Assembly: GCA_947625755.1 (NCBI GenBank)
Contig: CANQPJ010000007.1
Location: 1-64,000 of the forward strand
Source: an uncultured Lachnospiraceae bacterium
GTDB taxonomy: Bacteria > Bacillota > Clostridia > Lachnospirales > Lachnospiraceae
Direction: 5' to 3'
DNA: 64,000 nucleotides
Shown here: positions 1 to 8,583 of the stretch, piece by piece
How positions within the stretch are numbered: the stretch's first letter is position 1
Layout of the letters: the number at the start of each line of letters is the position of its first letter
Position numbers and translations under genes: made by a program
Notes under the pieces: generated by a model
What the model was told of the DNA's origin: nothing
Database searches by the model: none
The model's input: only the letters and a program-made list of their open reading frames with translations

Positions 1-105
1 ATAAGAAAAAATAAAAAGTCCACAGTGTTGATATTGATTATAACAAAGTTGAGAAGAAAGGAGCGTATTGATGTATTCGAACATAAATACATCATACAAG
101 AAGTA

Positions 106-1665
106 ATGAAACAGGTTATTATTATTGGAGCCGGTCCGGCAGGACTTACGGCAGGATATGAGTTGTTGAAAAAGGGAGAATATCAGGTTGTCATTTTGGA
201 AAAAACGGACCGTATCGGAGGCATATCCCAGACTGTCACATACAAAGGAAACAGAATGGATATTGGAGGACATAGATTTTTCTCCAAGGACGACAGAGTA
301 AACAGGTGGTGGCAGAATATTATGCCAACGCAGGGAGAACCCTCTTATGATGATAAAATATTAAACCGTGAAAAAAGTTATGTATCGGGTGGTCCTGATC
401 CGGAAAAAGAAGACCGTGTCATGTTGGTCAGAAACAGGGTATCACGGATTTATTATTCGAAACATTTCTTTGAATACCCGATTTCATTAAAATGGGATAC
501 GTTAAAGAATATGGGATTTGCCACAACGATGAAGGCGGGTTTCAGTTATTTGTATTCTGTATTCAGAAAACTGCCGGAAGATAATTTAGAAAATTTTTAT
601 ATCAACAGATTTGGACGTGTATTGTATTCTATGTTTTTTGAAGGATATACAGAGAAGCTGTGGGGACGACATCCCAGAGAAATTTCGGCAGACTGGGGAG
701 CGCAAAGAGTCAAAGGACTTTCCATAACAGCAGTGCTAAAAGATGTGTTAAAAAAGATTCTTCCCGGTGGGGAAAATGCAAAAGTGGAGACTTCCTTAAT
801 TGAGGAATATATTTATCCGAAGTATGGACCGGGACAATTATGGGAAGCTGTAGCAGAAGATATTCAAAATATGGGTGGAACGATTGTGATGAATAGTGAG
901 GTAAAAACCATAAATACCGAAAATGGAAGAATCACCGGTGTCGCCTGTATAGAAAATGGACGGGAGACTTTTTATGAGGGAGATATATTTATGTCTTCCA
1001 TGCCGGTGAATGATTTGATAGCAGGAATGAAAGGAAGCCCGATTCCAAAGACGGTAGAGGAAGCAGCGGCAGATTTACCGTTTAGGGATTTTGTGACAGT
1101 TGGGCTTTTATTAAATAAACTGAATCTGAAGAATGAGACAAAATTAAAAACATTAAATAATATTGTACCGGATTGCTGGATTTATGTTCAGGATACCGGA
1201 GTGAAATTAGGGCGTATTCAAATATTTAACAACTGGTCACCATATATGGTTGAGGAGCCGGAAAAATACGTTTGGATTGGTTTGGAATATTTTTGCAGAG
1301 AAGGCGATGACTTTTGGAATATGTCTGATGAAGAATGTATTGATATGGCAATCAATGAGCTGGTAAAAATGGATGTTATTGATAGAGAAGATGTGCTGGA
1401 TTCGCATAGAGAGCGGATACAGAAAGCATATCCTGCTTATTTTGACGGATATAGCCATATGGATGACATTATACAATATCTGAATACTTTTGATAATTTG
1501 TACTGTATTGGAAGAAACGGACAACACCGATACAACAATATGGACCATTCGATGGTTACATCTTTTGAAGCGGTGCATAATATCATTAACGGCATACATG
1601 ACAAGACAAATGTGTGGAATGTTAATACAGACAAAGAATATCATGAAACCAAAGAAGAGAGATAG
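106..1665 (+). CDS. FAD-dependent oxidoreductase / UDP-galactopyranose mutase-like protein
   Basis: About 519 residues from the ATG at 106. The protein opens directly with a Rossmann dinucleotide-binding motif ([18 protein letters not shown]), followed by an acidic residue ending the second strand (VVILEK) and a GGxxxT-type stretch (RIGGISQT) and GGHRFF. This arrangement is typical of the NAD(P)/FAD-binding amine-oxidase / protoporphyrinogen-oxidase / UDP-galactopyranose-mutase superfamily, and the WGRHPREIS segment recalls the mutase-like members. The frame is open upstream to a GTG at 25, but those residues precede the Rossmann strand and look untranslated; an AAGGAG at about 58-63 is too far from 106, so the start is not certain. 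It sits 9 bp before a polytopic membrane protein, suggesting a role in surface glycan or lipid-linked sugar metabolism (inference). Substrate unknown. Confidence 0.75.
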   Translation: MKQVIIIGAGPAGLTAGYELLKKGEYQVVILEKTDRIGGISQTVTYKGNRMDIGGHRFFSKDDRVNRWWQNIMPTQGEPSYDDKILNREKSYVSGGPDPEKEDRVMLVRNRVSRIYYSKHFFEYPISLKWDTLKNMGFATTMKAGFSYLYSVFRKLPEDNLENFYINRFGRVLYSMFFEGYTEKLWGRHPREISADWGAQRVKGLSITAVLKDVLKKILPGGENAKVETSLIEEYIYPKYGPGQLWEAVAEDIQNMGGTIVMNSEVKTINTENGRITGVACIENGRETFYEGDIFMSSMPVNDLIAGMKGSPIPKTVEEAAADLPFRDFVTVGLLLNKLNLKNETKLKTLNNIVPDCWIYVQDTGVKLGRIQIFNNWSPYMVEEPEKYVWIGLEYFCREGDDFWNMSDEECIDMAINELVKMDVIDREDVLDSHRERIQKAYPAYFDGYSHMDDIIQYLNTFDNLYCIGRNGQHRYNNMDHSMVTSFEAVHNIINGIHDKTNVWNVNTDKEYHETKEER

Positions 1666-1674
1666 GAGTTTGAT

Positions 1675-3885
1675 ATGCAGTATATCATGTTTTTGCTGGG
1701 AATTGCTCTGGCAGTTTTCATTATCAGAATGAGTAAAAAGAATCATTTGTTTCAAAAATATAATAAATATGTTGTGGCAGCGCTGGTTTCTGCATTGGTG
1801 GCAATTAGCCTTGAGGTATTCACGTTTAATTTTGCCTGTTTTGAGGGAAATCATGGATTGCAGTTCGCAGTCGGTTATGATACAGCCACTAAAAATCAGA
1901 TTTTTGAAAATAACAGTGGTGTCACAAAAAGCCCGACAGATATTATGACTGTAAATGTTTCTCATCGTAACAGGGAATATACATATGAAGCAGTGATTAA
2001 GGTAAATGCAGAATTAAAAAATCTGGATTTAACTGTAGATTGTCAGCAAAATGCTGTTCCGTATGAAGTTTATTATAAAGATGATGCCTTTCACAAGGAC
2101 TATAATAAAATAAAAATTGAAAATCTTATGCTGGTAAAAGGTATTCCGTCCACCGGACATATCAAAACCCATTTTGCAGGAAAAACCGATAGTGTTAAAG
2201 TAATATTTAAAGTAAAAGACATTTATCCAATATCAAACATAAATGTTCAGATAAATCATCCGGCTGGGTTTGATTTTAATTTTGCAAGGTTTCTTATTGT
2301 TTTCCTTGTTGTACTATTAGCATATATCTTTTATTTCACCAGAAAAAGTACGGCAATGAAAAAGCCGGTGTTTATCGGTGTGTTAGGTTTACAGGCTGTA
2401 TTTATTTTGTTTTTATCTATAGCGTCCAACGCGGTTTTTGATACAAATGGAAAATACAAAGGCGAAGCGCTCTATCAGTCTGTAGATCCTTATCAGGAAC
2501 TGACACTGGCATTAGCTAAAGGAAAAGTGGATTTAAATGAGGTGAATACGGATTCTCTGGAGGCAGAGCGGCAGGGAATAGAAGCATTGCAAAAATTAGA
2601 AAATCCCTATGAATGGAATCAGCGGAATGAAATCTATTATAAGTGGGACAGGGCATTCTATAATGGAAAATATTATTGTTATTTTGGCATTGTTCCTGTT
2701 TTATTTGTTTATCTTCCAATTTATTTATTAACAGGCAGGCTGGTAAATACAAAGATATTCGTGTTATTTCTGGTTATGCTCACTGCCGCACTGATGGCAA
2801 AATTGGTCATGACAATAGCGCAGAAATGGAAAAAGCAGATAAATATGTGGGTTGTCCTTGGCACCATAGTGAGTTTTATCAATGCTTCCATGATTCTGTA
2901 TTGTATCAACGGAAGTAAGTTTTATGAATTAGCGACCATATCGGCACTTCTGTGTGCCATAGCCGGAATTGATTGTATCTTGAATGCATTTACAAACAGG
3001 GGTATCAAAAAGAAAATACTTACAGTGGGGGCATTTTTCATGGCGCTATCTGTAGGGTGCAGACCGAACTATATTTTAACTTCATTTATGATTGCGCCTA
3101 TTGTGTTGAATGCGTTTGCAAAAAATGGCGGATACAAAAGAGTGGATGGAATCAAAAGCCGGTTTACTGCTTATGTCAGAGGAATATTTCATAAGAAAAA
3201 TATCAAGGCAATCGTTTCATTTATACTGCCATATGTAGTGATTGGCATAGGTCTGATGTATTATAATTATATAAGATTTGGCTCTATTACAGAGTTTGGA
3301 GCAAAATACCAGTTGACAGTCTACGATACCAGTTACTATCACATGACCGATTTAGGGAAAATACCGATTGCGTTGGTTAGGGGAATACTGATGCTTCCAA
3401 CCATGAGCAGTGTTTTTCCATATATGAATGCAGTGCAGGAGAGCAGTAATTACGCAGGATATTTTTATGATATGACATATTTGGGAATTTTATCCAGTCC
3501 GATTATGTGGTTATTATGCATGATTCCGTGGTCAATAAAGCGTGGAGTGAAGCAGATTGCCCATAAAGGTTTTGTTATTGCAAGTACTGTTATAGCATTT
3601 GTTATGTGTTATCTTACAACTGTTATGGGTGGAACATCTCTCAGGTATTCCGTTGATTTTGCATGGATATTCTTTATTCCGGTTATATATGTGATATTTG
3701 CAATATACTCCCGGGCAAGAGAACGGGGATTAGAAAAATATGCCGTCGCCGGTTTGGGCATATTAATGATTTTGACGATTGTGGTGAATGCATTGGTTTG
3801 TATCTCCCCGACATGGAGTTCTATGAGCGAAGATGTGCCGGAGATATTCTACAGAATTGAAGAAATGGTCGTTTTTTGGAAATAA
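1675..3885 (+). CDS. Polytopic membrane protein, GT-C glycosyltransferase-like architecture
   Basis: 736 residues, RBS ATAGGAG followed by ATG. Two hydrophobic segments lie at residues about 2-18 and 33-52. A hydrophilic, probably extracytoplasmic beta-rich region covers about 60-200 and is followed by roughly ten further hydrophobic segments (for example FLIVFLVVLLAYIFYFT and CYFGIVPVLFVYLPIYLL). Long multi-pass proteins with one large outer loop and no soluble domain resemble GT-C lipid-sugar-dependent glycosyltransferases, but I see no diagnostic acidic motif that I would call catalytic. It follows the mutase-like gene by 9 bp and is probably co-transcribed with it, which fits a sugar-modification job at the membrane (inference). 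It could also be an uncharacterised membrane protein of another kind. Confidence 0.6.
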   Translation: MQYIMFLLGIALAVFIIRMSKKNHLFQKYNKYVVAALVSALVAISLEVFTFNFACFEGNHGLQFAVGYDTATKNQIFENNSGVTKSPTDIMTVNVSHRNREYTYEAVIKVNAELKNLDLTVDCQQNAVPYEVYYKDDAFHKDYNKIKIENLMLVKGIPSTGHIKTHFAGKTDSVKVIFKVKDIYPISNINVQINHPAGFDFNFARFLIVFLVVLLAYIFYFTRKSTAMKKPVFIGVLGLQAVFILFLSIASNAVFDTNGKYKGEALYQSVDPYQELTLALAKGKVDLNEVNTDSLEAERQGIEALQKLENPYEWNQRNEIYYKWDRAFYNGKYYCYFGIVPVLFVYLPIYLLTGRLVNTKIFVLFLVMLTAALMAKLVMTIAQKWKKQINMWVVLGTIVSFINASMILYCINGSKFYELATISALLCAIAGIDCILNAFTNRGIKKKILTVGAFFMALSVGCRPNYILTSFMIAPIVLNAFAKNGGYKRVDGIKSRFTAYVRGIFHKKNIKAIVSFILPYVVIGIGLMYYNYIRFGSITEFGAKYQLTVYDTSYYHMTDLGKIPIALVRGILMLPTMSSVFPYMNAVQESSNYAGYFYDMTYLGILSSPIMWLLCMIPWSIKRGVKQIAHKGFVIASTVIAFVMCYLTTVMGGTSLRYSVDFAWIFFIPVIYVIFAIYSRARERGLEKYAVAGLGILMILTIVVNALVCISPTWSSMSEDVPEIFYRIEEMVVFWK

Positions 3886-3932
3886 TATGATAACAAAATT
3901 ATAAATAGTTATAAAACAGTGAGTGAAACAGG

Positions 3933-4385
3933 CTATTGTCTTGACAAATAGCTGTTGTGATACTTTTTGTTCTGGGTGACATCTTCCCCGAACCAATCAG
4001 GCTTTTGAAAGGCATCTGCTTGTTCCACTGAACTGAATTCAACTTCTATCAGTTCCATTCCTTCAAACTTTCCCTCAAAAATATCAAGCTCTGCAGTCAG
4101 AGTGCCATCATTGATTGGAATGAGATAGCGGGTTTTGGTGATGATATTGCCATCAGCTTTTTTGAGAAGATGTTCATAGCTTTCCTTATTTAAAGGCAGA
4201 TTATATTCTTCTCTCGCCATCATGCCGCCTCCTTTATATGTCAGATAGTATTCATCATCCTGCTTTCTGATTCTTACTACCGGTGCGGTATTCAGGTATG
4301 CCTGTTCTATTTTATGATGTTTATATTGCGTCAAATCTTTAGGTAAATCTTTTGGCACAAATTTTTTCTCTATTTCCATTCCCAT
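3933..4385 (-). CDS. CYTH-domain protein (triphosphate tunnel metalloenzyme)
   Basis: 150 residues from the ATG at 4385 (MGMEIEKKF...). The ExExK signature (EIEKK) at the N-terminus, then VRIRKQDDEYYLTYKGGG, EEYNLPL and ELDIFEGKFEGMELIEVEF, are the hallmarks of CYTH domains, which bind a triphosphate and divalent metal in a beta-barrel tunnel. Bacterial members include inorganic triphosphatases, thiamine triphosphatases and class IV adenylate cyclases; the sequence does not decide between them. The frame is open upstream to 4481, but on the reverse strand an AAAGGA lies 10 bases before the chosen start and the conserved domain begins there. The gene is convergent with the upstream membrane-protein gene and divergent from the DJ-1-family gene. 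Confidence 0.82.
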   Translation of the reverse strand: MGMEIEKKFVPKDLPKDLTQYKHHKIEQAYLNTAPVVRIRKQDDEYYLTYKGGGMMAREEYNLPLNKESYEHLLKKADGNIITKTRYLIPINDGTLTAELDIFEGKFEGMELIEVEFSSVEQADAFQKPDWFGEDVTQNKKYHNSYLSRQ

Positions 4386-4582
4386 TTGTCTAAAATCCTT
4401 TCCGGAATATTTAAAATTTCTTATATTTCTATTCGGTAATAGTTTTTTCAAATTTACTTTTATTATTCTGTCAGGCAGCAATTCCCTGAAAAACAGCAGG
4501 GTAGTGTTAAAATGTCTTATGTTTGCATTGTAAAATCTCCTGAAGTAAATTGCAAGAAATATTTCATCTGATATTCATAATC

Positions 4583-4610
4583 TGGACACATTATCAGGTT
4601 ATGTTATAAT
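4583..4610 (+). promoter_or_regulatory. Probable sigma-A promoter of the DJ-1/PfpI gene
   Basis: TGGACA at 4583-4588 and a perfect TATAAT at 4605-4610 are separated by 16 bases, 36 bases upstream of the ATG at 4646. Nothing else is evident in the 260-bp gap between the two divergent genes. Confidence 0.6.
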
Positions 4611-4645
4611 GAAATGAAAGAAAAATAAATATATGGAGGTATCAG

Positions 4646-5194
4646 ATGAAAACAGTTTATGCATTTTTAGCAGATGGTGTAGAAGAAGTAGAAGCGCTCA
4701 TGGTAATTGATTTATTAAAGCGTACAAAAAAACTGAATGTAATTATGGTATCCATCAAGGAAGAATTGATGGTAAAAGGTTCGCATGGAATAAAATTCTT
4801 TGCAGATAAAAATATTGATGAGATAGACTTTGACTCTGGTGATTGTATCTTTCTTCCGGGAGGCAAGGAAGGGACAGAGAATCTTGCCGCATGTTCGGAA
4901 TTAACACAGAATATTTTAACCTATAATGAAAAGGGTAAATGGCTTACTGCAATATGCGCAGCGCCAAGTGTGTATGGACAGCTGGGAATATTAAAAGATA
5001 AAAAAGCTACATCTTACCCAACATTTGCGGACAGGATGAATTGCAGGGAATATGGCGGCTCTGTGGTTACAGATGAAAATTTCATCACAGCAAAAGGACT
5101 TGGCGTGGCTCTTGAACTGGGACTGGAAATGATTACACAGCTTATAGATGAAAAAACAAGTCATATGGTTGCAGACCAGATTCAATATAACTAA
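4646..5194 (+). CDS. DJ-1/PfpI family protein
   Basis: 182 residues, RBS TGGAGG seven bases before the ATG. The whole length is one DJ-1/PfpI flavodoxin-like domain. Visible hallmarks are the early acidic residue (E13/E14 in DGVEEVEA), FLPGG at 69-73, and the nucleophile elbow AICAAPSVYG with Cys104. Family members act as glyoxalases/deglycases, chaperones or peptidases; in small single-domain bacterial members the reactive cysteine is often redox-sensitive. The gene has its own promoter and stands alone between a reverse-strand CYTH gene and the tig promoter, so it may be a monocistronic stress gene (inference). The specific reaction cannot be read from sequence. Confidence 0.85.
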   Translation: MKTVYAFLADGVEEVEALMVIDLLKRTKKLNVIMVSIKEELMVKGSHGIKFFADKNIDEIDFDSGDCIFLPGGKEGTENLAACSELTQNILTYNEKGKWLTAICAAPSVYGQLGILKDKKATSYPTFADRMNCREYGGSVVTDENFITAKGLGVALELGLEMITQLIDEKTSHMVADQIQYN

Positions 5195-5206
5195 AATATA
5201 AAAATA

Positions 5207-5235
5207 GTGACAACAATTATTTTTTATGGTATAAT
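5207..5235 (+). promoter_or_regulatory. Promoter of the tig-clpP unit
   Basis: GTGACA at 5207-5212, 17-base spacer, TATAAT at 5230-5235. Transcription would start near 5242 and leave a leader of about 93 bases before tig. Confidence 0.7.
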
Positions 5236-5288
5236 TCTACTCTGCGTCAAGGGAAAACTATGCCCCTGCGCTTATGATTGGATGAAGT

Positions 5289-5315
5289 AAATGGGAAGGC
5301 TCATACCCATTTTTT
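5289..5315 (+). promoter_or_regulatory. Terminator-like hairpin in the tig leader (possible attenuator)
   Basis: AAATGGG at 5289-5295 pairs with CCCATTT at 5306-5312 and runs into TTTTT (5311-5315), six bases before the tig ribosome binding site. The stem is only 7 bp with three G-C pairs, so it is a weak terminator candidate. The leader before it also contains GGG/CCCC segments (around 5250-5272) that could form alternative pairing. Confidence 0.35.
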
Positions 5316-5334
5316 ATAACAAGGAGGAAAGTTA

Positions 5335-6615
5335 ATGAGTTTACAGGTAGAAAAGTTAGAAAATAACACAGCAAAACTTACGATTGAGGTATCAGCGGAG
5401 GAGTTTGAGAAGGCAATTCATGCTGCATATCAGAAAAACAAAAATAAATTTAATGTACCGGGATTCAGAAAAGGAAAAGTACCTTACGCAATGATTGAAA
5501 AGATGTATGGAGCAGGGGTGTTCTATGAAGATGCGGCAAATGCCATTCTTCCGAATGCCTATGCAGACGCAGCCGCAGAAAGTGAATTGGAAATTGTTGC
5601 CCGTCCGGAAATTAACGTAACACAGATTGAAAAAGGAAAGCCGTTTATTTTTGAGGCAGAGGTAACTTTGAAACCGGAGATTAAACTTGGAAAATACAAA
5701 GGGGTAAAGGTCGAGGCAATGGATGCGGCTGTTACAGATGAGGATGTACAGGCAAAACTTGATGAAGTAAAAGAACAGAATGCAAGACTTGTCGCAGCAG
5801 ATGATAAGGCAGTAGAAAATGGCGACCAGACAACCATTGACTTTGAAGGTTTTGTAGATGGTGTTGCTTTTGAAGGTGGAAAGGGAGAGGACTATCCGCT
5901 GACAATTGGTTCCCATTCCTTTATTGATACATTTGAAGAACAGCTTATCGGAAAGAAAGTCGGAGAGGAAGTAGAAGTGAATGTTACGTTCCCTGAAGAA
6001 TATCAGGCAGAGGAACTTGCAGGAAAGCCGGCATTGTTCAAAGTAACAATTAAGGAAATTAAAGTAAAGGAATATCCTGAAATAGATGATGAGTTTGCAC
6101 AGGATGTTTCCGAATTTGATACATTGGACGAATATAAGGCTGACATTAAGAAGGAACTTGAGGAGAAAAAAGCGCAGGAAGCAGAAGCAGATAAAGAGAA
6201 CAAAGTCATTGAAGCAATCGTTAAGGATTCAGAGATGGATATTCCTGAAAAAATGATAGAAGCCCAGAGTCAGCAGATGCTTGAAGAGTTTGCTCAGAAT
6301 ATTGCTATGCAGGGTATTTCATTTGAACAGTATATGCAGTTTACAGGCTCAACTGCCCAGCAGCTTGCAGAGCAGATGAAGCCACAGGCTCAAAAAAGAA
6401 TCGAATCAAGTCTGGTACTTGAGGCAATCGCAGCGGCTGAAAACATTGAAGCTACGGAGGAAGAGTTTGACGAAGAAGTGAAGAAAATGGCAGAAAGATA
6501 CCAGATGGATACAGATAAAATCAATGATTTATTATCAGAGGACGATAAGAAGAATATTAAGGCAGATATTTGTGCAAAAAAAGCTGCAAAACTGGCAGTC
6601 GATGCGGCAAAATAG
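5335..6615 (+). CDS. tig: Trigger factor
   Basis: 426 residues, RBS AAGGAGG. Ribosome-associated chaperone with peptidyl-prolyl isomerase activity that meets nascent chains at the exit tunnel. The N-terminal ribosome-binding domain carries the signature around residues 39-48 (VPGFRKGKVP). The FKBP-type PPIase domain follows at about 155-245 (GDQTTIDFEGFVDG... FPEEYQAEELAGK), and a long acidic alpha-helical C-terminal arm-forming region runs from about 250 to the end. Length is normal for the family. It heads a chaperone/protease block: clpP starts 15 bp downstream, then clpX and lon, the standard order in Firmicutes. Transcribed from the promoter at 5207. Confidence 0.97.
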   Translation: MSLQVEKLENNTAKLTIEVSAEEFEKAIHAAYQKNKNKFNVPGFRKGKVPYAMIEKMYGAGVFYEDAANAILPNAYADAAAESELEIVARPEINVTQIEKGKPFIFEAEVTLKPEIKLGKYKGVKVEAMDAAVTDEDVQAKLDEVKEQNARLVAADDKAVENGDQTTIDFEGFVDGVAFEGGKGEDYPLTIGSHSFIDTFEEQLIGKKVGEEVEVNVTFPEEYQAEELAGKPALFKVTIKEIKVKEYPEIDDEFAQDVSEFDTLDEYKADIKKELEEKKAQEAEADKENKVIEAIVKDSEMDIPEKMIEAQSQQMLEEFAQNIAMQGISFEQYMQFTGSTAQQLAEQMKPQAQKRIESSLVLEAIAAAENIEATEEEFDEEVKKMAERYQMDTDKINDLLSEDDKKNIKADICAKKAAKLAVDAAK

Positions 6616-6630
6616 TAAGGAGGTATGGAT

Positions 6631-7212
6631 ATGGCATTAGTACCTTATGTCATTGAACAAAATTCCAGAGGAGAGCGTTCTTATGACATTTATTCAAGAT
6701 TATTAAAAGACAGAATTATTTTTCTGGGAGAAGAAATAAATGATGCTACAGCCAGTGTGGTTGTTGCGCAGTTATTATTCTTGGAATCAGAAGATCCGGG
6801 AAAGGATATTCACATGTATATTAACAGTCCGGGAGGCTCCGTCACAGCAGGTATGGCGATATATGATACGATGAATTATGTAAAGTGTGATGTATCAACG
6901 ACTTGTATCGGTATGGCAGCCAGTATGGGGGCATTCCTTTTATCCAGTGGAGCGAAGGGAAAAAGATATGCTCTTCCGAATGCAGAAATTATGATTCATC
7001 AGCCACTTGGCGGTGCACAGGGACAGGCTACAGAAATTCAGATTGCTGCAGAACACATCTTAAAGACAAAGGAAAAATTAAACAAAATTTTAGCTGAAAA
7101 TTCCGGACAGCCGGTAGAGGTTGTTGAGAAAGATACAGACAGAGATAATTGGATGTCTGCCGATGAAGCTAAAGAATATGGTTTAGTAGATCAGGTAATA
7201 AAAGAAAGATAA
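6631..7212 (+). CDS. clpP: ATP-dependent Clp protease proteolytic subunit
   Basis: 193 residues from the second ATG ([10 protein letters not shown]). The first ATG at 6625 lies one base from the AAGGAGG, whereas 6631 has a 7-base spacing. ClpP forms the 14-mer serine protease chamber fed by ClpX and other Clp ATPases. The catalytic triad is visible as Ser98 in GMAASMGA, His123 in MIHQP and Asp172 in DRDN, matching the usual numbering of the family. It lies 15 bp after tig and 60 bp before clpX. No truncation or odd residues. Confidence 0.97.
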   Translation: MALVPYVIEQNSRGERSYDIYSRLLKDRIIFLGEEINDATASVVVAQLLFLESEDPGKDIHMYINSPGGSVTAGMAIYDTMNYVKCDVSTTCIGMAASMGAFLLSSGAKGKRYALPNAEIMIHQPLGGAQGQATEIQIAAEHILKTKEKLNKILAENSGQPVEVVEKDTDRDNWMSADEAKEYGLVDQVIKER

Positions 7213-7213
7213 T

Positions 7214-7242
7214 ATAAGGCACCGCTTTTTGTGGTGCCTTAT
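7214..7242 (+). terminator. Inverted repeat between clpP and clpX
   Basis: ATAAGGCACC at 7214-7223 pairs perfectly with GGTGCCTTAT at 7233-7242 around a 9-base loop. The hairpin starts right after the clpP stop, but no U-run follows (GTTCAAAT). It may be a weak terminator, an mRNA 3'-end stabiliser or a processing site that lets clpP and clpX be expressed at different levels. Confidence 0.45.
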
Positions 7243-7272
7243 GTTCAAATTTAGGATTTATGTGAGGTTATT

Positions 7273-8559
7273 ATGGCAAATAAAAATGTAACGGATAATA
7301 TTTTACGCTGTTCATTTTGCGGAAGGACAGAGGGACAGGTAAGAAGATTAATTGCCGGTCCCGGCGATGCGTATATTTGTGATGAGTGTGTAGAAATATG
7401 CGCAAGCATCGTCGATGATGAAATATATGGCAAAAATGAAGAGAATATTAAAGAAGAAATTAATTTATTAAAGCCAAAGGAAATAAAAAACTTTTTAGAC
7501 CAATATGTCATTGGTCAGGATGAAGCAAAAAAAGTGTTGTCGGTGGCAGTTTATAATCACTATAAGAGAGTGCTTGCAGATAGAAATCTGGATGTGGAAT
7601 TACAAAAATCAAACATCTTAATGTTGGGACCGACCGGTTCCGGAAAGACATATCTTGCACAGACATTGGCGAAGATGCTGAATGTACCTTTTGCCATTGC
7701 TGATGCAACGACATTGACCGAGGCAGGATATGTAGGCGAGGATGTTGAGAATATTCTGCTCAAATTGATACAGGCGGCAGATTATGATATTGAGAGAGCG
7801 CAACACGGTATCATTTATATTGATGAAATTGATAAAATCACAAAAAAATCAGAAAATGTTTCCATCACAAGAGATGTATCCGGTGAAGGGGTTCAGCAGG
7901 CGCTGCTCAAAATTTTAGAAGGAACAGAGGCAAGCGTACCGCCGCAGGGAGGAAGAAAACACCCACAGCAGGAGTTGATTCCTATTGATACTACAAATAT
8001 TCTGTTTATCTGCGGTGGAGCATTTGATGGGCTGGAGAAGATTATTGAGCGAAGACTGGACAAGAGTACCATCGGTTTTGGTTCGGAAATTTCGGAAAGG
8101 TCTGATAAGAAAGCGGATGAGCTGTTTAAAGAAGTAATGCCGCAGGATTTGACAAAGTTTGGTCTGATTCCGGAATTCATCGGACGTGTACCTGTTACAG
8201 TGACACTTGATTTTCTGGATGAAAAGTCATTAGAGAGAATTTTGACAGAACCAAAGAATGCGCTTGTAAAACAATATAAGAAATTATTTGAATTAGATGG
8301 AGTAAAACTTACTTTCACAGATGAGGCTGTCAGTGCCATTGCAAAGCTGGCAGTGGAGCGAAAGACCGGGGCAAGAGGATTGAGGTCTATCATTGAAAAA
8401 ACAGTTATGGACGTCATGTATGAAACGCCATCGGATAAATCGATTAAAGAATGTATTATTAATGAAGATGTAGTAAACGGACTGGCAGATGCCGAGATTG
8501 TTTATAATTCAGTTATTAATAAAAATACATCAAAGAAGAAAAAAGATAAAACTGCGTAA
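7273..8559 (+). CDS. clpX: Clp protease ATP-binding subunit ClpX
   Basis: 428 residues. AAA+ unfoldase that recognises substrates and threads them into ClpP. The N-terminal C4 zinc-binding domain is intact (Cys13, Cys16, Cys36, Cys39). Walker A GPTGSGKT is at 119-126, Walker [11 protein letters not shown] near 180-189, and the sensor/arginine region follows ([16 protein letters not shown]). The C-terminus ends in a lysine-rich tail ([11 protein letters not shown]). RBS is modest (GTGAGG). It sits between clpP and lon. A normal, full-length member. Confidence 0.97.
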   Translation: MANKNVTDNILRCSFCGRTEGQVRRLIAGPGDAYICDECVEICASIVDDEIYGKNEENIKEEINLLKPKEIKNFLDQYVIGQDEAKKVLSVAVYNHYKRVLADRNLDVELQKSNILMLGPTGSGKTYLAQTLAKMLNVPFAIADATTLTEAGYVGEDVENILLKLIQAADYDIERAQHGIIYIDEIDKITKKSENVSITRDVSGEGVQQALLKILEGTEASVPPQGGRKHPQQELIPIDTTNILFICGGAFDGLEKIIERRLDKSTIGFGSEISERSDKKADELFKEVMPQDLTKFGLIPEFIGRVPVTVTLDFLDEKSLERILTEPKNALVKQYKKLFELDGVKLTFTDEAVSAIAKLAVERKTGARGLRSIIEKTVMDVMYETPSDKSIKECIINEDVVNGLADAEIVYNSVINKNTSKKKKDKTA

Positions 8560-8583
8560 TTGTAGTTGATATAAGGAGATTTT

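Noticed and set aside
1237-1965. 242-codon open frame on the reverse strand across the first two genes
   Set aside because: Spans the junction of two well-supported forward genes, has no RBS and reads as low-complexity antisense.
7893-8417. 174-codon reverse-strand frame inside clpX
   Set aside because: Antisense shadow of a conserved gene; Ser-rich composition with no recognisable domain.
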